Source: Methanobrevibacter wolinii SH
Lineage (GTDB): Archaea; Methanobacteriota; Methanobacteria; Methanobacteriales; Methanobacteriaceae
Reading direction: 5' to 3'
Assembly (NCBI RefSeq): GCF_000621965.1
Contig: NZ_JHWX01000013.1
Coordinates: 29,520 to 93,519 of the forward strand
Length of the DNA stretch: 64,000 nucleotides
Part shown: positions 48,954-57,289 of the stretch, piece after piece
How the letters are laid out: each line of letters opens with the position of its first letter
How positions within the stretch are numbered: position 1 is the first letter of the stretch
The notes under the pieces: model-generated
Told to the model about the DNA's origin: nothing
The model's input: only the letters and a program-made list of their open reading frames with translations
Database searches by the model: none
Program-made: the position numbers and the translations under genes

Positions 48954-49022
48954 TTTGATTGGGTATGATTCTTAATACAATTAAATGACATGATTTTTAA
49001 TAAGGAGTTTAAATTATAATTT
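48912..49022 (+). repeat. Direct repeat duplicating the 3' end and stop codon of the marker-16 gene
   Basis: 48912-48956 and 48978-49022 are 45-bp copies with one mismatch, offset 66 bp. The first holds the last 13 codons and the TAA. Confidence 0.9.
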
Positions 49023-49092
49023 TTTGAGTTTAATTTTTAAATTAAACTCTTTTAGTTTCAATATAATATTTTTCTTTAAAAGAGGTTTATTC

Positions 49093-49689
49093 ATGGTTGA
49101 AAAATTTAGAGAAGATTCTTTAGATCTTGAAGAGTATATTGCTCATAATATTAAGTCTTCTAAACCGGAAGGTTTATTGAAATGTGTTCAATGTGGTATG
49201 TGTACCTCTGTTTGTCCTGCAGCACAACATAGTGATTATAATCCAAGATCCATGGTAGAAAGAGTATTGGAAGGGGATAATACTATTGTTGAAGACGAGG
49301 ATATTTGGTATTGTTTCTATTGTTATACTTGTCATAGTATCTGTCCTGTAGATAATAGTCCATGTGAAGTAAATCAGGTTTTAAGACAGATTGCTATTGA
49401 TAAAGGTATTGCTGATGAACATTTAATTCCATTTTTAGGTTTTGGGGATAGTTTTTTAAATCATGGAATTGGTGGAATTCCAGAAAATTTCTTTCCTGAA
49501 ATGAGAGAAGATATTGGTGAAGATTGGTGGGACTTTAAAACACATTTAGATGATGTAAGAACTCATTTAGGTCTTGATCCAGTATTTCCTTCTGAAGATG
49601 CTATTGTCGAGGTTTCAACAATTCTTAAAGCATGTGGGTTTGAAGATAGGATAAATAAAATTAGAAATCATAAAAATAATAAGGATTAA
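49093..49689 (+). CDS. Heterodisulfide reductase subunit C-like protein
   Basis: 198 residues. Two complete [4Fe-4S] motifs are present: C31-x2-C34-x2-C37-x3-C41 and C74-x2-C77-x2-C80-x3-C84. HdrC relays electrons from HdrA to HdrB in the cytoplasmic complex that reduces CoM-S-S-CoB. ATG at 49093 is chosen from AAGAGGTTT upstream; an earlier in-frame start at 49024 lies in repeat DNA. It is followed after 20 bp by the HdrB-like gene, so hdrC-B-A-like genes form one operon. This looks like a paralog adapted to another disulfide or aldehyde reaction. Confidence 0.88.
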   Translation: MVEKFREDSLDLEEYIAHNIKSSKPEGLLKCVQCGMCTSVCPAAQHSDYNPRSMVERVLEGDNTIVEDEDIWYCFYCYTCHSICPVDNSPCEVNQVLRQIAIDKGIADEHLIPFLGFGDSFLNHGIGGIPENFFPEMREDIGEDWWDFKTHLDDVRTHLGLDPVFPSEDAIVEVSTILKACGFEDRINKIRNHKNNKD

Positions 49690-49709
49690 TATTTTTTGGA
49701 GAGTTTAAT

Positions 49710-50762
49710 ATGAAAAATGTTCCAGATAAGAATATTTTACTTTTTAAAAGTTGTTTAGTAAGTGTTGAATATCCAGGTATTGAATCAAGTACAAAATATG
49801 TTTTTGATAAAATTGGCATAGATTATCATGTTGATAGAGCACAAACTTGTTGTACTGGTTTAGGTCACTATTCTGATGTTTTTGATCAATTTTCTACAAC
49901 AGTTAATGGTGCTAGACATTTTGCTCTTGCTAATAAATTAAATAGGCCGAATATGGTTATGATGTGTGCAACCTGTTATGCTATTAATAAAAAAGTTGCA
50001 AATATTTTAAATAATAATGATGAAATACGTGATGAGGTAAATCAGGTATTTGATAAATGTGGCTATGACTGGATGAAATTTACAAAAGGGGATCTTGATT
50101 CTAGGGAAAACATTTTCCACATTATTGATGTTTTTTATAGTAAACGTAAAGAAATTGCTAAAAATATTAAATATGATTTTTCTAATTTTAATATTGCAAC
50201 CCATCATGGTTGTCATTATTGTAAAGTCCACTATGGAGATACTATTGAAGGTATTAGAAATCCCCATATTATTGATGATGTTGTAAATGCTTGTGGTGTT
50301 GAAACAATTGGATGGTATGATTTTAAAAGATCAACTTGTGGTAGTGGATTTTCCCAAAGATTTGTACATAAAAAACACTCTTTAACTGTTACTTTAGATA
50401 AATTAAAATCTCTTAAAGAAAATAAAACAAATATTTTAATTCATTTATGTCCTAATTGCCATGTACAATTTGATAGATATCAAAATTATATTGGGGATAA
50501 GATTGGTGAAGAATTTAATATTGTACATTTAAATATTGCACAGTTCTTAGCATTAGCTATGGGTGCAGATCCTTATGATGTTGTAGGTATACAAACACAT
50601 ACTGTACCAGTTGAACCTATTTTAAAAGATTTAAAACCTTTAAGTAAAGAGAAAAAAGAAGAAATTATTGAAAAAGTTTCATATAAAGTAGATTTAGATG
50701 AAAGTGAAGATTTCAACATGGAAGCAGATCCAATTAAAGTTGAAATTAATGAAACTAATTAA
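49710..50762 (+). CDS. Heterodisulfide reductase subunit B-like protein with altered second CCG motif
   Basis: 350 residues, longer than typical HdrB (about 290-300). The first CCG motif is intact (C15, C47-C48, C86-x2-C89). In the second, C168, C247 and C250 are present, but the central pair reads Thr209-Cys210, so one ligand of the second noncubane [4Fe-4S] cluster is missing. About 50 extra acidic residues form the C-terminus. HdrB is the catalytic subunit that splits the heterodisulfide, so the change may mark another substrate. Ribosome binding site GGAGAG. Confidence 0.88.
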   Translation: MKNVPDKNILLFKSCLVSVEYPGIESSTKYVFDKIGIDYHVDRAQTCCTGLGHYSDVFDQFSTTVNGARHFALANKLNRPNMVMMCATCYAINKKVANILNNNDEIRDEVNQVFDKCGYDWMKFTKGDLDSRENIFHIIDVFYSKRKEIAKNIKYDFSNFNIATHHGCHYCKVHYGDTIEGIRNPHIIDDVVNACGVETIGWYDFKRSTCGSGFSQRFVHKKHSLTVTLDKLKSLKENKTNILIHLCPNCHVQFDRYQNYIGDKIGEEFNIVHLNIAQFLALAMGADPYDVVGIQTHTVPVEPILKDLKPLSKEKKEEIIEKVSYKVDLDESEDFNMEADPIKVEINETN

Positions 50763-50781
50763 AATATGAAGGTGTGTATTT

Positions 50782-53094
50782 ATGGATCATAAAGTTGGAG
50801 TTTTCATTTGTCATTGTGGTGGAAACATTTCTGATGTGCTTGATATTGAGAGGATTAAAGAATCAATTAATGTAGATGTAATTGAAGAATATGAAAATTT
50901 ATGCTCTATTAATGGTAGTAAATTAATTAGAGATAAAATCATTAATGAAAATTTAGATCGTGTCGTTATTGCAGCATGTTCACCTGAATCTCATGAAAAA
51001 ACATTTCAAGAATATATCAAACCTTTAAATCCTTATCTTATGGATATGGTTAATTTAAGGGAACAATGTTCTTGGGTTCATAGTCAGACATCTGAATCTT
51101 TTAATCAAAAAGCAACTGATAAGGCAATAAATTTAATCAATGCTTCTATTGAGAAACTTAAAGTTTCTGAAGCAGTAGATCCAATATTAATCCAAACTAC
51201 TGAAAGTGCTGCAGTTATTGGTGGTGGTATTTCTGGTATGAGTGCTGCATTATCTCTTGCAAAACAAGGTATACATGTTTATTTAATTGAAGAAACACCT
51301 TCAATAGGCGGACATATGGCTAAAATTGGTAAAGTATTTTCACCTGTTAAAATTGCTGAAGAATGTGGTCTTTGTCTTTTAAATCCTGTTTTAAATGAAG
51401 TTGTATGGAATAATAATATTGAAATTCTAACAAGTTCTAAAATAATTAAAGCTGAAAGAAGAGCAGGTAGTTTTAATCTTCTTGTTGAGAAAAAACCACG
51501 TTATGTTGATACTGATAAATGTATATCTTGTGGTGACTGTGTTGATGTATGTTCTAAAGAAATTCCAAATGATTGGAATGATAATTTATCTTATAGAAAA
51601 TCTATTTACAAACCATTCTCACAATGTTATCCTGATACCTATGTAATTGATATAGACAATTGTGATAAATGTGGTGATTGTAAACGTGCTTGTCGTATGG
51701 ATGCAATTAGTTTTAGACAAGATTCAGAAATGATTCCTTTAGAAGTTGGATCTGTTATTATTGCTACCGGTCATAAATTATTTGATCCTGACTTACGTCC
51801 AGAATATGGTTATAGTAGATATGATGATGTAATTACTCAAAGTGAACTTGGACGTATTTTAGGTGTTAATGGACCAACAAAAGGTAAGCTTCAATGTTTA
51901 TCTAATGGTAAAGTTCCTGAAAGAGTTGTAATGATACAATGTGTAGGTTCCCGTGATATTAAACCAGATGGACATAAATATTGTTCTAAAGTTTGTTGTA
52001 TGGTAGCACTTAAAAATGCTAATATCATTAAACATAAGTATCCTGATACTGATATTGTTTTATGTTATACTGATATTAGAACACCTGGAATGTTTGAAAA
52101 ATACTTTAAACATGCTCAAAGTAATGGTGTAAGGCTTATTAGAGGTCGTCCTGGAGAAGTTGTTAAAAAAGACGGAAATTTAATTGTTCGTGTAGAAGAT
52201 ACTTTAACACGTAAATATAAAGAAATTAATACAGATATGGTTGTCTTATCTACAGCTATTGAGCCAAGTGAAGGAACTAAAGAAATTGCTAATATATTAA
52301 ATGTTTCTCAAACAGAAGATGCATTTATTAAAGAACCTAGTCCTAAAATAAAACCAGTAATGACTGATGTAAGAGGAATCTTTGTTGCAGGAACTGCACA
52401 AAATCCAAAAGATATAACAGATAGTATTCTTCAAGCTACTGCATCTGCAAGTAAAGTATCTGAACTTATTAATGATGGTATAGATATAGAACCATTTATT
52501 GCAGCAGTTGATAATGAATTATGTAATTTATGTGAAGAATGTGTTAAAATATGTAAATATAAAGCTGCATCTGTTAAAGATGAAGAAATATTCATTGATC
52601 CAATGACATGTTCTGGTTGTGGTAAATGTATTACAGTATGTCCTAATGATGCAATTCAAATTAATGGTAATATTGAAGATAAAATATCTGCAACTATTAA
52701 AGGTGTACTAAAAGGTAAAAAACCTGGAGAAAGACGTATTATTGCATTCTTAGATGATGTTGGATATACTTCAGCAGATAATATTGGTGTAAATAGATTA
52801 ACTTATCCAGAATCTATTCATATCATTAAAGTTATTAGTGTAAATCGTGTACTTCCAAAACATATTGTATATGCTTTAGAAAATGGTGCAGATGGTGTAT
52901 TTATTGGTGAATATCCGGGCGATGTAATGTATGATGAAGTTGAAAATAAGGTAAGTAAAATTAAAGGTGAAATATCTGATAATGGTATAAATCCTGAAAG
53001 ACTAACTTTTTCAAAAGTTTATATTCCATACTTTACAGGTTTAGCAAGGAAATTCACTGAATTTGATAATAAAATTGCAGAAATTGATGATTAG
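50782..53094 (+). CDS. HdrA-like flavin subunit with Cys-less C-terminal MvhD/FlpD domain
   Basis: 770 residues. The N-terminal HdrA domain carries CHCGG at 10-14. FAD is bound at GGGISGMSAALSLAKQG (147-163). An inserted ferredoxin has CISCGDCVDVC (247-257) and CDKCGDCKRAC (294-304); a C-terminal ferredoxin has CNLCEECVKIC and CSGCGKCITVC (581-620). The last 120 residues align with the MvhD/FlpD domain (SADNIGVNRLTYP, ENGADGVFIGEYPGDVMY), but none of its cysteines remains. HdrA normally bifurcates electrons by way of flavin. Fusion to an MvhD-like domain without a [2Fe-2S] site is unusual. Last gene of the hdrC-B-A operon. Confidence 0.88.
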   Translation: MDHKVGVFICHCGGNISDVLDIERIKESINVDVIEEYENLCSINGSKLIRDKIINENLDRVVIAACSPESHEKTFQEYIKPLNPYLMDMVNLREQCSWVHSQTSESFNQKATDKAINLINASIEKLKVSEAVDPILIQTTESAAVIGGGISGMSAALSLAKQGIHVYLIEETPSIGGHMAKIGKVFSPVKIAEECGLCLLNPVLNEVVWNNNIEILTSSKIIKAERRAGSFNLLVEKKPRYVDTDKCISCGDCVDVCSKEIPNDWNDNLSYRKSIYKPFSQCYPDTYVIDIDNCDKCGDCKRACRMDAISFRQDSEMIPLEVGSVIIATGHKLFDPDLRPEYGYSRYDDVITQSELGRILGVNGPTKGKLQCLSNGKVPERVVMIQCVGSRDIKPDGHKYCSKVCCMVALKNANIIKHKYPDTDIVLCYTDIRTPGMFEKYFKHAQSNGVRLIRGRPGEVVKKDGNLIVRVEDTLTRKYKEINTDMVVLSTAIEPSEGTKEIANILNVSQTEDAFIKEPSPKIKPVMTDVRGIFVAGTAQNPKDITDSILQATASASKVSELINDGIDIEPFIAAVDNELCNLCEECVKICKYKAASVKDEEIFIDPMTCSGCGKCITVCPNDAIQINGNIEDKISATIKGVLKGKKPGERRIIAFLDDVGYTSADNIGVNRLTYPESIHIIKVISVNRVLPKHIVYALENGADGVFIGEYPGDVMYDEVENKVSKIKGEISDNGINPERLTFSKVYIPYFTGLARKFTEFDNKIAEIDD

Positions 53095-53108
53095 CTAAAT
53101 TTTAGCTA
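53092..53108 (+). terminator. Hairpin overlapping the HdrA-like stop codon
   Basis: TAGCTAAA-T-TTTAGCTA, whose first TAG is the stop codon, followed by TTTTTC and long T runs. Confidence 0.6.
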
Positions 53109-53434
53109 TTTTTCATTTTTTTATTTTATTAAAATTATATTTTTATAATAAACAATGTATTAATTTATTTTAAATGGATTTATATTTTAATTTATTTAAT
53201 GTTTTTTGTTATGAGGTGGTTGTTGGGAGTTTATTTATTGTTTTTTGTTGTGGTTGTTAAAGTCATAATTTAAAAATTTAACTTATTTTTTTAAAAACTA
53301 TTTATTTTTCAAATTAAAAATAGGATATATTCTAAATTTTAATAATTTCAATAAACCTATTCTTTTATTAATTTTAATTAAATTTTATATGTGATGATTT
53401 TAAAAATATTATATATAATTTAATTATTGATAAT
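53109..53434. other. AT-rich spacer with degenerate dispersed-element-like sequence
   Basis: About 53253-53355 starts GGTTGTTAAAG and ends AATTTCAATAAACC, resembling a decayed copy of the dispersed element. No gene seen. The carrier gene that follows has no ribosome binding site and may be leaderless. Confidence 0.4.
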
Positions 53435-54337
53435 ATGGAAATTTTAGCAACTTTTTTAACTATTTTTATAATTTTATTGATTGGTTTTCTTGCAAAAAGA
53501 TTTGATTTATTAAGTGCTAATGAAGGAGAAACTATTAATAAAGTTGTTGTTTATCTTGCAATGCCATTTTTAGTATTTCGTTCATTATATGATGCAAATT
53601 TGGCTCTTATTCCAACTTTAGGTAAGTTTCCAATAATTGGTTTTATATCTGCCTTTTTAGTAGGTATTCTTTCATATGTTCTTTTTACAAGTATGAAATT
53701 ACCAGATAAACAAAAATATACATTAATTTCAGTTATAATTATGGGTAATACTGGATTTGTAGGTTTTCCTGTAATTATGGGTGTATTTGGAACAAATGGT
53801 CTTGTAAGGGCTATCTTTTTCAATATTACTGATGTTTTAATGATGATTGTAGTATATTTAATTTTTGTTATAAAATTTGGTGGAGAATATAGAGAAGTTG
53901 TTAAACGAATTTTTTCTTTTCCAGTTTTATGGGGTTTAATATTTGGTTTAATATTCAACTTTTATCATATTCAAATAGGTACTATTGGAATAAATATTGT
54001 TAATTATTTAGCAGATATGACTATTCCATTGATTATTTTATCTTTAGGTTTATCAATGAGTTTTAAAGGTTTTGGTAAAAAATTTGGATTAACTTTAACT
54101 GGTTCCATATTAAAACTTTTCGTTTATCCATTTTTTGCATTTTTCATTTTAAAATTATTTGGAATAAGTGGTTTTGATAATGAAATAGCACTTATTGAAT
54201 CAGCAATGCCATCTGCTATGTTATCAATTTCATATGTCATGGAATTTGGACTTGATGTAGAATTAACTTCAGATATTATCGTGTTTGATACTTTACTTTC
54301 ACTTATAACCTTACCTATTCTTATGTCTTGCTTCTAG
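53435..54337 (+). CDS. AEC-family (auxin efflux carrier-type) transporter
   Basis: 300 residues with about ten membrane helices in two halves. Helix 1 reads LATFLTIFIILLIGFLAKR, then come VVYLAMPFLVFRSL and MGNTGFVGFPVIMGVFG, the conserved Gly/Pro parts of this permease family. The typical substrates are carboxylates or amphipathic acids. Position between the hdr-like operon and comDE permits a guess that it moves a sulfonate or sulfo-acid, but the sequence does not show it. Confidence 0.82.
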   Translation: MEILATFLTIFIILLIGFLAKRFDLLSANEGETINKVVVYLAMPFLVFRSLYDANLALIPTLGKFPIIGFISAFLVGILSYVLFTSMKLPDKQKYTLISVIIMGNTGFVGFPVIMGVFGTNGLVRAIFFNITDVLMMIVVYLIFVIKFGGEYREVVKRIFSFPVLWGLIFGLIFNFYHIQIGTIGINIVNYLADMTIPLIILSLGLSMSFKGFGKKFGLTLTGSILKLFVYPFFAFFILKLFGISGFDNEIALIESAMPSAMLSISYVMEFGLDVELTSDIIVFDTLLSLITLPILMSCF

Positions 54338-54640
54338 TATAATTTTAAACTTAATTTAATTTTTTTTATTAAAATTAATTTTTTTCTCTTAATATGAGTT
54401 TTTATTATTAATAGTCTTATCGGATGTTTGTTTTTTTAATATATGAGTTTTTATTATTAATAATCTTATTTGGTGTTTATTTTTTTAATATAGAAATTTT
54501 ATTATTAATAATTTTATTTTTATTTTTTAATATAAGTTTTAATTATTAATATTAGTATTTTTGTGATTTGTTTTTTAAAATAAAGTTTTTATTAATTAAA
54601 AATATATTAATTATTAATTGAAATAATAGAAGGAAATGTT
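54338..54640 (+). repeat. T-rich tandem repeat, about 49-bp unit
   Basis: ATGAGTTTTTATTATTAATA at 54394 and 54443, with diverged copies near 54492 and 54533. GAAGGAAATGTT precedes the esterase start. No gene seen. Confidence 0.65.
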
Positions 54641-55435
54641 ATGGCATTATTAAATGTGGAATATAAATCACAAGCTTTAGGAAGAAATATTCCATTTACT
54701 GCAATTTTACCTGTAGATCATATTGATTATGAACATAATATAAATAAATCAGATAATGGACCTTATAAAACATTATATTTATTAAATGGTTTGTATGGAG
54801 ATTGTATAGAATGGTTAACCCATACTGATATTAAAAGATTAGCTGAAAGAAATAATCTTGCAGTTATAATGCCTAGTGGTGAAAATAGTTTTTACTTAAA
54901 TTATCCATCATCTAATAGGAATTATTCAAAATATGTTGGTGAAGAATTAGTAAATATAACTAGAAGAATGTTTAATTTATCTAATAAAAGAGAAGATACT
55001 TTTATTGGAGGATATTCTATGGGTGGTTTTGGTGCATTATATAATGGATTTAAATATAATAATACCTTTTCAAAAATCGTTGCATTATCTTCAGCTTTAA
55101 TCTTAGAAGATGATTTTGATAAAACTAATCAATCTATATTTAAATATAATCAGGAATATATTGAAGAATGTTTTGGAAATTTAGATACAGCACTTAATAG
55201 AGATGTTAATGTAAATAATTTAATTAAAAAATTAGAAGATTCTAATAAAGATATTCCAGATTTATTTATAACTTGTGCTAGTGATGATTCTTTATATGAT
55301 GCTAATATTAAATTTGTAAACTTTTTATCAAATTATAATAATATTAATTATATTTTCCATGAAGGAGTTGGTGGTCATCAATGGGATTATTGGAATAAAT
55401 TTATGAAAGAAATAGTTGAATGGTTAACTTGTTAA
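54641..55435 (+). CDS. Esterase D / tributyrin-esterase-like alpha/beta hydrolase
   Basis: 264 residues. The Ser nucleophile lies in GGYSMGGFGALYNG (about 126-139), the acid probably in CASDDSLYD and the His in GVGGHQWDYW near the end, so the catalytic triad seems intact. The family (S-formylglutathione hydrolase, feruloyl esterase and EstA types) cleaves short acyl esters. Ribosome binding site AGAAGGAAATGTT. No signal peptide, hence cytoplasmic. The natural substrate is unknown. Confidence 0.82.
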   Translation: MALLNVEYKSQALGRNIPFTAILPVDHIDYEHNINKSDNGPYKTLYLLNGLYGDCIEWLTHTDIKRLAERNNLAVIMPSGENSFYLNYPSSNRNYSKYVGEELVNITRRMFNLSNKREDTFIGGYSMGGFGALYNGFKYNNTFSKIVALSSALILEDDFDKTNQSIFKYNQEYIEECFGNLDTALNRDVNVNNLIKKLEDSNKDIPDLFITCASDDSLYDANIKFVNFLSNYNNINYIFHEGVGGHQWDYWNKFMKEIVEWLTC

Positions 55436-55625
55436 TGTATTTATCATTAAAATTAAGAAAAAATTCTGTTGATATTTATAAAAATTTAAATATTTAATTT
55501 TTTAAAATTAAGTTTAAAGTTAATTATAAGCTATTTTAAGGATTTTAATTTTTAAAATTAAGTTTAAGAAGTTAATTATAAAAATTATAATGATTTTAAA
55601 GAAGATAAAAAAAGTAAGAAAAATT
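55436..55625. other. Convergent AT-rich spacer
   Basis: Contains repeated TTTTTAAAATTAAGTTTAA blocks (about 55500 and 55550) that may be a rearranged dispersed element beginning with CTGTTGATAT near 55467. Confidence 0.35.
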
Positions 55626-56168
55626 TTAATTTTTAATTTCATTCATAAATCTATCTCTAATTTCATTAGGAGATAAATCTATTACTGGTGATTTAGAATT
55701 ACCTGCTTCAAGATTATATTCTATAAATGTACATTTATTACTTTTTAATACTTTACTAAAGTTTATATCTTCAAATTTATATGCATTTTCAAATCCTACA
55801 TCTTTAGCTATTTTTGTTAAATCTAAGTTTTTAGCATATGTATCCTGATTACCAGTTGAACCATATGCTCCATTATTTATAACAATCCAAATTAAGTTAG
55901 GGCATTGATTTTGAGCTATTGTAACAAGTGAACCCATGTTCATTAAAACAGATCCATCACCATCAATTACAACAACTGTATTATCTTGGTTAATTGCAAG
56001 TCCAAGTCCAATTGATGATGCAAGTCCCATTGATCCTATCATATAAAAGTTTTTAGCTCTATCTTTTACTTTATATAATTCTTTTGAAGGAACACCAATA
56101 TTACATACTATAAGTTCATCATCAATATTTTTCATTATTTCTTTAATTCCATCAATACGTGTTGCCAT
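55626..56168 (-). CDS. comE: Sulfopyruvate decarboxylase, beta subunit
   Basis: 180 residues. With ComD it decarboxylates sulfopyruvate to sulfoacetaldehyde, the precursor of coenzyme M. It carries the thiamine diphosphate/Mg motif VVVIDGDGSVLMNMGSLVT and the NNGAYGSTG continuation. It follows comD after 9 bp, one operon. Length matches the two-subunit archaeal enzyme. Confidence 0.94.
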   Translation of the reverse strand: MATRIDGIKEIMKNIDDELIVCNIGVPSKELYKVKDRAKNFYMIGSMGLASSIGLGLAINQDNTVVVIDGDGSVLMNMGSLVTIAQNQCPNLIWIVINNGAYGSTGNQDTYAKNLDLTKIAKDVGFENAYKFEDINFSKVLKSNKCTFIEYNLEAGNSKSPVIDLSPNEIRDRFMNEIKN

Positions 56169-56177
56169 AATTTAACC

Positions 56178-56684
56178 TCAGTCATCTTCTAATTTCCAAT
56201 ATTTAATTTCAAGTAAAATACTAATTACCTTTCTACTTTTTACAGATTTGTTCCATGATTTTGATACTACTTCATATGCTTCTTCATGATTTTTAGGTTT
56301 ATAATAAGGTAAATCAAGAGATTCTAATAATTTTGGTGTTGCTTTACCCATAGGTACTTGTCCTACAATTGATTCACCTTCAGTTCCTCTATGACTCATA
56401 ATCATTACAAGTGGAAATGAGTATAATTCAAATAATGACTCTAATGCATTAATACAATTACCTAATCCAGAATTTTGCATTAAAATTGCAGTTTTTGCTC
56501 CAGCCATATATGCTCCAGCACATATTCCAAGACCTTCTTCTTCTCTTGTAACTGGTATATGTGTTATTTCATCATCTGCATCTATTAAATTTAGTAATTC
56601 TTTAAGATTAGCACATGGAACACTTACAATAAAATTAATTCCAGAATCTTTAATTCCTTTATAAATTATTTCACTACTATTCAT
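56178..56684 (-). CDS. comD: Sulfopyruvate decarboxylase, alpha subunit
   Basis: 168 residues, the pyrimidine-binding half of a thiamine diphosphate enzyme. It has FIVSVPCANLKELLNLI, the catalytic Glu region VTREEEGLGICAGAYMAG and MQNSGLGNCINALESL. ATG at 56684 has AAGGAG 6 bases upstream on the minus strand; an earlier in-frame start at 56735 lacks one. Together with ComE and ComA it defines a CoM synthesis locus. Confidence 0.94.
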   Translation of the reverse strand: MNSSEIIYKGIKDSGINFIVSVPCANLKELLNLIDADDEITHIPVTREEEGLGICAGAYMAGAKTAILMQNSGLGNCINALESLFELYSFPLVMIMSHRGTEGESIVGQVPMGKATPKLLESLDLPYYKPKNHEEAYEVVSKSWNKSVKSRKVISILLEIKYWKLEDD

Positions 56685-56705
56685 TGTATTCTCCTTTTTT
56701 AATTT

Positions 56706-56772
56706 GTTGGAATCTTTATTATAATTTAAAAACAATAGATTTTAAGTTTCATATTAAAATGAGTTTTTCAAC
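56706..56772. repeat. Dispersed intergenic element, short copy
   Basis: Starts GTTGGAATC and ends TTTTTCAAC within 67 bp; the interior is mostly unlike the longer copies. Confidence 0.45.
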
Positions 56773-56784
56773 AGAATTTTTATT

Positions 56785-56975
56785 ATTAAAAATATTTTAT
56801 TTTTTTATTTAGTGTTTTCTTGTTTGTTGTTTTTTAGGTGTTTTTATTTTTTTATTTAGTGTTTTCTTGTTTTTAGGTATTTTTTATTATTTTATTTGGT
56901 ATTTTCTTGTTATTATGTAATGGTTTTTTATTATTTTATTTGGTATTTTTTTTGTTTGTTGGTTTTTTGTTATTA
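56785..56975 (+). repeat. T-rich degenerate tandem repeat, about 41-47-bp unit
   Basis: TTTATTTAGTGTTTTCTTGT recurs at about 56805 and 56852, with variants TTATTTGGTATTTTCTTG near 56893 and TTTGGTATTTTTTTTG near 56939. Confidence 0.6.
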
Positions 56976-57127
56976 AATATTTAATTATTTAACTTTAAGA
57001 TTATTAAAATTTAGAATATCTTTATAATCTATTAATGAAATTTAGATAATTAATTAAAATAAAATAAGTTTTCAATAATGTCATTATTTTTTGTTGAATT
57101 TATGAAAATTATTATTTATAATTTATT

Positions 57128-57150
57128 TTGTTCGAAAGATATAAATTTAT
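57128..57150 (+). promoter_or_regulatory. Promoter of the F420H2 oxidase gene
   Basis: TTGTTCGAAAGATATAAATT combines a BRE-like CGAAAG with a TATA-like ATATAAATT. The expected transcript would have a leader of about 120 nt. The flanking sequence 56976-57289 is otherwise AT-rich with no gene. Confidence 0.5.
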
Positions 57151-57289
57151 TTAAATAATATATATTATAATATATTATAATTTTTAATATATTATTAAAT
57201 TATTTTTGGACTATATTAAATATATTTCAAAATAATTTCTTTAAATATTTAAAAATTAATTTTGGATAAATAAAAAATTGGTGAAAAAT

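Noticed and set aside
57131..57136. TTCGAA before fprA as a redox-regulator (MsvR) site
   Set aside because: The reported MsvR boxes have TTCGTA-N4-TACGAA form; this is better read as part of a BRE-TATA promoter, as similar CGAA sequences stand before the thermosome TATA box.
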